Shown piece by piece: positions 58,356 to 64,000 of a stretch of DNA of 64,000 nt. Each line of letters begins with the position of its first letter. Position 1 is the first letter of the stretch. The translations under genes were made by a program, and so were the position numbers. This stretch comes from UBA3006 sp031401235 (lineage in GTDB: Bacteria > Actinomycetota > Acidimicrobiia > Acidimicrobiales > Ilumatobacteraceae), in contig JANNRJ010000030.1 in the NCBI GenBank assembly GCA_031401235.1, positions 62,001 through 126,000 of the forward strand, in the 5' to 3' direction. The notes beneath the pieces were generated by a model. That model ran no database searches, was not told where the DNA came from, and worked only from the letters and a program-made list of their open reading frames with translations.

Positions 58356-60329
58356 TCAGGGCGCGGCAAGTCGTCGAGTACGAGCGATTTCGGCAATCTC
58401 TCGCATGATTCGAGCAATGTCGAAATCTTTCGGCGTGTACACGGCGGCAATACCAAGTTTTCGCAACTGATCGCGGTCTTGTTCAGGGATAATCCCCCCA
58501 ACAATGACAGGTGCGTCCACGCCTAAGAGGTGAAGTTGGGCAAGCACATCTGGAATAAGGGCAAGATGCGAACCGGAAAGGATTGAGAGGCCAATCACGT
58601 CAGGGTCTTCATCGCGTGCCGATGCGGCAATTTGCTCGGGAGTTAGGCGGATACCGCTGTAAACAACTTCCATGCCGGCATCGCGAGCGGCGACAGCAAT
58701 TTGTTCGGCTCCACTTGAATGACCATCAAGTCCTGGTTTGGCGACAAGAAATTTTGGCGGGCCACCTGGAATTGAGCGAACAAATTCTGCCACTTCACGA
58801 AGTTCGCTGATCCGCCGACCGACCGCGGCACCTACTCCGGTTGGCGCCCTGAATTGGCCAAATTCGCCGCGCAAAACTTCGCTCCATTCACCAGTGGTGC
58901 CGCCAGCTTTGGCCAGTGCAATTGATGGCTCCATTAGGTTCGTTCCGTCGCGTGCGGCCTGGCGCAAACCGCCCAGGGCATCATCCACGTCACCTTGCGC
59001 CCGTTGGGCACGCCATGACTTCAAGTCATTGACAAGTTGGGCTTCGACTTTCGGATCTACTTTGAGAAAGTTATCTGCACCGCCCAATGGTGATTCCGTG
59101 GTTTCAGTGAATCTGTTGACGCCGACGACGATTTGATCTCCAGATTCGATTCGTCGAGTTCTTTCGGCCATCGATGACACAAGGCGGCCCTTTAGGTCAT
59201 CCACATTTTCAAAAGCCCCACCTCGATTGATGATCGCTGTGAGTTCACTCCACGCTTCGTCGCGCAATTGCGCGGTCACACTTTCAATGACGCGAGATCC
59301 ATCAAAGATGTCGTCATATTCAAGCAAATCGGATTCAAAGGCCAATACCTGCTGCATTCGCAGAGACCACTGCTGATCCCGCGGTCGAGGTAAACCGAGT
59401 GCTTCATTCCATGCCGGTAGCTGAATACTTCGGGCACGTGATGATTTGGAGAGAGTGACGGCGAGCATCTCGAGCACGATGCGTTGCACGTTATTTTCAG
59501 GTTGTGCTTCGGTGAGTCCAAGTGAGTTGACTTGAACCCCGTAGCGAAATCTACGTGACTTGGCATCAGTAATGCCATAGCGCTCGCTGCCGATCCGATC
59601 CCAGAGTTCGGTGAATGCTCGCATCTTGCAGAGTTCTTCGACAAACCGAATTCCCGCATTGACAAAGAACGAAATTGAAGCGAACACTTGGGCAAACTGG
59701 GATTCCGGCACCTGACCACTTGCCTTCACCGCGTCGAGAATGTCAATCGCATTGGCAAGAGAGAATGCAATCTCTTGTACCGGAGTGGCTCCAACTTCTT
59801 GCAGGTGGTAGGAGCAGATATTGACGGGGTTCCATTTGGGGGCGTTTTGGGTGCACCATGCAACCATGTCAACGATGATTCGTCGTGAAGCAGCGGGCGG
59901 AAAAATATATGTTCCGCGCGAGAGGTACTCCTTCAGGATGTCATTTTGTGTAGTGCCGCGCAGTTCGCTAATGGGGGCCCCACATTCTTGAGCATTGGCG
60001 ATGTACAACGCCAGCATCCACGCAGCAGTGGCATTGATTGTCATCGAGGTGTTCATCTGCTCAGGTGGAATGCCCTCCAACAGTGAGCGCATATGACCAA
60101 GATGGGCGACTGGGACTCCAACTTTGCCGACTTCACCTTTGGCCAAAGGATGATCAGGGTCGTATCCAGTTTGAGTTGGCAGATCAAAGGCGATGGATAG
60201 TCCGGTCTGGCCTTTAGCAAGATTGGTGCGGTATAACTCATTTGAAGCCGTTGCGCTTGAGTGTCCGGAATAGGTGCGCATCATCCATGGATCGTCGCCA
60301 CGAGCATTCATTGGTGGAAGATTGACCAT
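58356..60329 (-). CDS. meaA: B12-dependent acyl-CoA mutase, MeaA type
   Basis: A 657-residue single-chain mutase with the substrate barrel at residues 1-510 and the B12 domain at about 520-657. The barrel has RTYSGHSSATASNELYRTNL, GLSIAFDLPTQTGYDPDHPL, MTINATAAWMLALY, GTTQNDILKEYLSRGTYIFPP and RFRYGVQVNSLGLTEAQPENN. The cobalamin motif is KPGLDGHSSGAEQIA (Asp-x-His-x-x-Gly), followed by VIGLSILSGSH and VIVGGIIP. The type is MeaA, proposed to be ethylmalonyl-CoA mutase; methylmalonyl-CoA mutase is not excluded without a tree. It is coupled to Aat by nine bases. Confidence 0.88.
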   Translation of the reverse strand: MVNLPPMNARGDDPWMMRTYSGHSSATASNELYRTNLAKGQTGLSIAFDLPTQTGYDPDHPLAKGEVGKVGVPVAHLGHMRSLLEGIPPEQMNTSMTINATAAWMLALYIANAQECGAPISELRGTTQNDILKEYLSRGTYIFPPAASRRIIVDMVAWCTQNAPKWNPVNICSYHLQEVGATPVQEIAFSLANAIDILDAVKASGQVPESQFAQVFASISFFVNAGIRFVEELCKMRAFTELWDRIGSERYGITDAKSRRFRYGVQVNSLGLTEAQPENNVQRIVLEMLAVTLSKSSRARSIQLPAWNEALGLPRPRDQQWSLRMQQVLAFESDLLEYDDIFDGSRVIESVTAQLRDEAWSELTAIINRGGAFENVDDLKGRLVSSMAERTRRIESGDQIVVGVNRFTETTESPLGGADNFLKVDPKVEAQLVNDLKSWRAQRAQGDVDDALGGLRQAARDGTNLMEPSIALAKAGGTTGEWSEVLRGEFGQFRAPTGVGAAVGRRISELREVAEFVRSIPGGPPKFLVAKPGLDGHSSGAEQIAVAARDAGMEVVYSGIRLTPEQIAASARDEDPDVIGLSILSGSHLALIPDVLAQLHLLGVDAPVIVGGIIPEQDRDQLRKLGIAAVYTPKDFDIARIMREIAEIARTRRLAAP

Positions 60330-60338
60330 GGCTAAAGG

Positions 60339-61019
60339 TTACGCTTTGACCGCAACCGAGAGGCGAGCAAGATAGTCGCGACGGTCAATCTCCATCGCTC
60401 CAAGCGATGCAAGGTGCGGAGTTTGCCATTGCACATCGAGAAGCAACATGGAAGAATCTTGCATCATCCCGACAAGAGTCATTAGAGCAACTTTTGATGC
60501 ATCGCGAGCAAGGTGAAACATTGATTCACCGGCAAAAAATCTGCCGATTCGAATACCGTATAGACCTCCCACAAGTTGACCGTATTCGTTGAAAGCCTCC
60601 ACACTGTGAGCCCAACCAAGTTCATGCAAGCGAACATAGGCATCAATAAACTCTTGGTTAATCCAAGCTCCGGGCCGATGTGGGGCGGCACAACCGTGCA
60701 TCACCGCTTCAAAGGACGAATCGACTTGAATTGTGTATCGCTTTGAACTTCGACGCATTGACCTCGTGATGATGAGTCCGTCCAGTGGAAGTACTGCGCG
60801 TGTCAATGGCGACCACCAGGCTAAATCTGGAGGTCGAGAGTCGGGTTCAGCAGGCATTGCAAACACTCCACGTCTGTAGCCGTGGATAAGTGTTGACGGT
60901 TCAAGATCTGCGCCACTACCCACAAGGTCGCTATCCGGCCAATTTTCAAGCGGGGGAAATTCCCAACCGCATAGTTCAAGTTCGTCAGGGATTGTGTCCC
61001 ATGTTGTTTGAGCCATCAT
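60339..61019 (-). CDS. aat: Leucyl/phenylalanyl-tRNA-protein transferase
   Basis: Adds Leu or Phe to proteins with basic N-termini, marking them for ClpSAP. A 226-residue protein with GYRRGVFAMP, WWSPLTRAVLPLD, MHGCAAPHRPGAWINQEFIDAY, LGWAHSVEAFN and GESMFHLARDASKVALMTL. The ATG at 61019 (or 61016) is likely; a TTG at 61028 gives three more residues. It lies 39 bases after the 3-hydroxyacyl-CoA dehydrogenase gene. Confidence 0.93.
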   Translation of the reverse strand: MMAQTTWDTIPDELELCGWEFPPLENWPDSDLVGSGADLEPSTLIHGYRRGVFAMPAEPDSRPPDLAWWSPLTRAVLPLDGLIITRSMRRSSKRYTIQVDSSFEAVMHGCAAPHRPGAWINQEFIDAYVRLHELGWAHSVEAFNEYGQLVGGLYGIRIGRFFAGESMFHLARDASKVALMTLVGMMQDSSMLLLDVQWQTPHLASLGAMEIDRRDYLARLSVAVKA

Positions 61020-61058
61020 GGTCGCCAATGGTCAGCGGCCCAAGAACCAACCCAGTCG

Positions 61059-61916
61059 TTAATACGTGTAGAAACCCTGACCTGACTTGCGGCCGAGTTT
61101 TCCTTCGGCGACAAGGTGTCGCAAACTTGACTGCGTTTGGTAATTATCATCGCCGAACTCAGCGTAGAGCGCATCCAGAATTGAAACCGAGGTATCAAGT
61201 CCGACGAGGTCAAGCAGGGCAAATGGCCCCATCGGAAAGTTGCAGCCACCCTTCATTGCCGTGTCGATGTCTTCCATCGACGCAGTTCCGGCCTCATACA
61301 TGCGAACGGCATTGTTGAGATAGGGAAATAGCAGTGCGTTAACGATGAATCCGGCTCTGTCGAGGACATGAACGGCATCTTTTCCACAAGCCAGCACAAA
61401 GTCGCTGGCTCGTGCGATGGTGTCGTCACTGGCCGTTATCGGTCTGATGATCTCGACCAATGGCATCACCACGGCGGGGTTGAAGAAATGAAGACCACAC
61501 ACCTGATCGGGTCGCTGAGTCATCCGAGCCATTTCAATAACGGCAAGTGTGCTCGTATTCGTCGCCAGTATCGCCAACTTATTAATGGTTGAGTCAAGTT
61601 CGGCAAAGAGCTGTTTCTTGGCATCAAGATTTTCAATAATTGATTCAATTACTAAGTCGCAGTTCGCAAGATCAAGCAGCGATGAAGTGGTCCGAACATG
61701 AGCGAGTGTTTTTAACTTTTCGTCTTCGGACATCTTTCCTTTGGCTACTTGTTTAGCCAGATTGTTGGTCACCGTGGTCAACATCGTGTCGGCACCATCT
61801 TGGGTGCGAGAGTAGACAATTACATCGATGCCGGCACGCGAAATAACTTCCGCCAGTCCGGCACCCATCGTTCCTGAGCCACAAATACCAACTTGAGTAA
61901 AAGTGTTACCAGACAT
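61059..61916 (-). CDS. hbd: 3-hydroxybutyryl-CoA dehydrogenase
   Basis: Oxidises (or reduces) 3-hydroxyacyl-CoA with NAD(P). The 285-residue enzyme has VGICGSGTMGAGLAEVISRAG, the VIESIIENLDAKKQLF acid-rich segment, ILATNTSTLAVIEMA, GLHFFNPAVVMPLVEII with the catalytic His, and AGFIVNALLFPYLNNAVRMYE. The C-terminal helices end in GRKSGQGFYTY. With the MeaA-type mutase it suggests C4 acyl-CoA metabolism. It lies upstream of aat on the same strand. Confidence 0.92.
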   Translation of the reverse strand: MSGNTFTQVGICGSGTMGAGLAEVISRAGIDVIVYSRTQDGADTMLTTVTNNLAKQVAKGKMSEDEKLKTLAHVRTTSSLLDLANCDLVIESIIENLDAKKQLFAELDSTINKLAILATNTSTLAVIEMARMTQRPDQVCGLHFFNPAVVMPLVEIIRPITASDDTIARASDFVLACGKDAVHVLDRAGFIVNALLFPYLNNAVRMYEAGTASMEDIDTAMKGGCNFPMGPFALLDLVGLDTSVSILDALYAEFGDDNYQTQSSLRHLVAEGKLGRKSGQGFYTY

Positions 61917-61939
61917 GTGCGCGACTGTGTGGACCCGGA

Positions 61940-62773
61940 TTAACTTTCGGTGATCGTAACCGAAATGATTTCCAGCAGTTCCGCTGGAGGAGTTCCGTTG
62001 GCCGCCGGATCCGTATTGCTTGCATTGTTGAGTGCGGGAACCGTGGAATCGAGCCCGTCGGTCACCTGACCAAACAATGTGTAATTCGGTGGCAAAGTGG
62101 TTCCGTCGGCACCGGTAATTACAAAAAATTGACTTCCATTGGTGTCAGGACCCGAGTTGGCCATGGCGATTGACCCAATTTTATATTCGCCGTCACTGGG
62201 CAACTCGTCGGCAAAGTCATATCCGGGTCCACCGGATCCAGTAGCCGTCGGGTCGCCACATTGGACTACAAAGTCAAGAATTGCCCGGTGACAAGTGGTC
62301 CCGTCGAAAAAATGATAACGAGCGAGCGTAACGAAACTATTCACCGCCAGTGGTGCCTTGATCGGGTCCAGCACGATGGTGAAAACACCTTTGTTCGTGG
62401 TCACCACTGCCGAATAACTGTGTGTGGCATCGATGCAAGTTGGCGGAGCTTTTTCGAATGATGCCACTCTGGTTTCTGAACCATCAACGGCAGGGCAAGG
62501 GGTATCGCCGGTAATTGCCCGTCCGGCGAGTGTTGTGACAGGAGTGCTCACAGTGGTTTCGACGACCGTTGTGTCAACGATCGAAGTATCGGTAGTAGTG
62601 GAGGAATCTCCACCGGAGACAAAGATAATTGCGGTGATACCAAGAACTGCGGCGACACCAACGAGAACTTTGATGATGCGACCGCGAACACGTTGTCGTT
62701 GCGCCTGGTCTGCAAGTTCACTGAGCCGTTGACGTCGATTTTCTTTTTTACGAATGCGCTTGTCGGTACCCAT
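61940..62773 (-). CDS. Cyclophilin-type peptidyl-prolyl isomerase, membrane-anchored
   Basis: A 277-residue protein with a basic N-terminus, one hydrophobic helix (VLVGVAAVLGITAIIFVSG), a Thr/Val-rich linker (about residues 55-85) and a cyclophilin domain (residues about 115-275). The domain has VTTNKGVFTIVL, VNSFVTLARYHFFDGTTCHRAI, VQCGDPTATGSGGPGY, FADE, GSIAMANSGPDTNGSQFFVI and YTLFGQVTDGLD. It faces the outside, helping exported proteins fold. It diverges from lysC over 42 bases. Confidence 0.92.
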   Translation of the reverse strand: MGTDKRIRKKENRRQRLSELADQAQRQRVRGRIIKVLVGVAAVLGITAIIFVSGGDSSTTTDTSIVDTTVVETTVSTPVTTLAGRAITGDTPCPAVDGSETRVASFEKAPPTCIDATHSYSAVVTTNKGVFTIVLDPIKAPLAVNSFVTLARYHFFDGTTCHRAILDFVVQCGDPTATGSGGPGYDFADELPSDGEYKIGSIAMANSGPDTNGSQFFVITGADGTTLPPNYTLFGQVTDGLDSTVPALNNASNTDPAANGTPPAELLEIISVTITES

Positions 62774-62815
62774 AGCTCCCCAAGGTTACTGGCGCACCGC
62801 TAGCGTTAAGAACCT

Positions 62816-64000
62816 GTGGCTGTGATTGTTCAGAAATACGGTGGCACTTCAGTTGCTGATCCTGAACGAATGCGCAATGTCGCTCGCCACATTGCTGCAA
62901 CAAGAGAAAAAGGTGATGATGTCGTTGTAGTTGTGTCGGCAATGGGTAAGGCAACTGACAATCTTGTGGAATTGGCGCATCAAGTTTCCAGTTCTCCACA
63001 GGGTCGAGAGATGGACATGTTGTTGACCACTGGAGAGCGCATCTCGATGTCATTGCTGTGTATGGCTCTGCACGATTTGGACTGTGATGCGGTGAGTTTT
63101 ACCGGAAGTCAAGTTGGCATCATCACGGATACAACACATACAAAAGCCAAGATTCTCGAAATAAAGGGCGATCGAGTGCGTGAAGCTCTCGCCAATGGCA
63201 AAATTGCTGTAGTCGCCGGATTTCAGGGGGTGAGTACCGCCCGCGAAATCACCACACTTGGCCGCGGCGGTGGTGACACGACTGCCGTTGCCCTGGCTGC
63301 GGCATTGCACGCCGATGTGTGTGAAATATACACAGATGTCACGGGGGTATTTAGTGCCGATCCGCGAGTAGTTCCACAGGCACGCAAGATTCGAAAATTG
63401 AGTTTTGATGACATGCTTGAAATGGCGGGCGCCGGCAGCAAAATTCTTGCCCTTCGTTCAGTCGAATTCGCCCGCAATCACAACATTCCACTACACGTTC
63501 GATCGAGTTTCACATGGGAAGAAGGCACTTGGATACTCGGTGTCGACGACGAAAGGATGAAGAATATGGAAGGTCCAATTATCTCTGGTGTCGTGCATGA
63601 CGTGGGAGAATCAAAGATCACTTTGCTAGGGGTCCCGGATCGACCGGGAGTATCGGCATTGTTGTTTGAGTCGTTGGCCACCGCGAATGTCAATGTCGAC
63701 ATGATTGTGCAAAACACTTCAATCAACGGAACGACAGACATTTCCTTTACCATGCCAAGTGCAGATGTAGCAATTGCCGTTCCGATCGTGGAAGGTGTCG
63801 GCCGAGAGGTCGGGGCATCTGGGGTCACCCAGGACTCTGAAATCGTCAAACTCAGTCTCGTCGGAGCTGGCATGAAATCGAGCCCAGGAATCGCGGCCAA
63901 AATGTTTCGAGTTCTCGCCGACAACGATGTCAATATCGAGATGATTTCGACGAGCACAATTCGGATCTCTGTCGTCGTTGAGCAATCAAAACTGGAATCC
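62816..64000 (+). CDS. lysC: Aspartate kinase, 5' 395 codons
   Basis: First enzyme of the aspartate family (lysine, threonine, methionine). The frame starts at GTG 62816 and stays open through the right edge, so the 3' end is missing (perhaps 15-35 residues by usual length). The kinase domain has VQKYGGTSVAD, VVVVSAMGKATDN, TTGERISMSLL, VVAGFQGV, TLGRGGGDTTAVALAAAL and TDVTGVFSADPRVV. Two ACT regulatory domains follow (residues about 265-395: LLGVPDRPGVSALLFESLA and KSSPGIAAKMFRVLADNDVNIEM). TAGCGT at 62801 is a possible -10 nine bases before the start. Confidence 0.95.
   Translation, partial: MAVIVQKYGGTSVADPERMRNVARHIAATREKGDDVVVVVSAMGKATDNLVELAHQVSSSPQGREMDMLLTTGERISMSLLCMALHDLDCDAVSFTGSQVGIITDTTHTKAKILEIKGDRVREALANGKIAVVAGFQGVSTAREITTLGRGGGDTTAVALAAALHADVCEIYTDVTGVFSADPRVVPQARKIRKLSFDDMLEMAGAGSKILALRSVEFARNHNIPLHVRSSFTWEEGTWILGVDDERMKNMEGPIISGVVHDVGESKITLLGVPDRPGVSALLFESLATANVNVDMIVQNTSINGTTDISFTMPSADVAIAVPIVEGVGREVGASGVTQDSEIVKLSLVGAGMKSSPGIAAKMFRVLADNDVNIEMISTSTIRISVVVEQSKLES

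Overview
The window looks like chromosomal DNA of a moderate-GC actinobacterium, most likely class Acidimicrobiia (Ilumatobacter-like aquatic lineages). The basis is an actinobacterial-type initiator tRNA, a UPF0182 membrane protein, a Lon-type PDZ protease of the YlbL family, a DivIVA-domain protein, a PutA without a DNA-binding domain, a MeaA-type acyl-CoA mutase, many GTG/TTG starts and ATGA overlaps, and several genes whose -10 box lies only 6-7 bases before the start codon (leaderless mRNA). The class assignment is inference; no rRNA is present.

Layout. Positions 1-16200 hold a nonulosonic (sialic-acid-like) acid and surface-glycan cluster in three blocks. The left block (minus) has a cut-off LIC12162-type transferase, pseI, a formyltransferase and a PIG-L deacetylase. 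The middle block (plus) has a GNAT acetyltransferase, an epimerase/ATP-grasp fusion, a HAD phosphatase and a methyltransferase. The right block (minus) is a tight eight-gene operon: neuB, neuC, neuA, a GT-B-like protein, pseB, pseC, an aldo-keto reductase, and an SpsF cytidylyltransferase fused to a class III aminotransferase. Two NeuB-family synthases and two CMP-transferases indicate two activated sugars, one pseudaminic-type and one legionaminic/neuraminic-type.

16.2-23.1 kb is a housekeeping envelope block: a small membrane protein, a YlbL-like protease, a DivIVA protein with an unexpected phage-head-like C-terminus, UPF0182, and a coiled-coil protein. A tRNA-fMet gene follows. Its 3' end is duplicated 1250 bp downstream, bracketing a mini-island that carries an antitoxin/toxin-like pair with a palindromic promoter. 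Next come an ECF sigma/anti-sigma/secreted FixH-like/cytochrome c operon and a short accessory stretch (26.7-29.4 kb) of poorly known genes: a zinc-ribbon plus membrane-protein pair and two HEPN-like proteins.

29.5-41 kb carries metabolism and stress genes: putA, an inverted-order Ada repair protein with its own ECF sigma factor, an AhbD/NirJ-like radical SAM enzyme next to a HemY-type oxidase, a nitronate monooxygenase-like enzyme, an Rrf2-YwiC-RIC iron-sulfur/NO group, and an FKBP. 40.9-51 kb is a metal-handling region: ArsR/CDF, CmtR/CDF/short CDF, PadR plus partner, SHOCT protein, multicopper oxidase, rhodanese, a two-component system, and a 12-TM oxidase-subunit-I-like protein.

51.2-64 kb is mainly core metabolism: a saccharopine-dehydrogenase-like enzyme, VanZ and DinB proteins, nucleoside salvage (tdk, deoC, cdd, punA), a PhyH oxygenase, glycerate kinase, a LysM protein, MeaA-type mutase, Aat, 3-hydroxyacyl-CoA dehydrogenase, a cyclophilin, and the first 395 codons of aspartate kinase running off the right edge.
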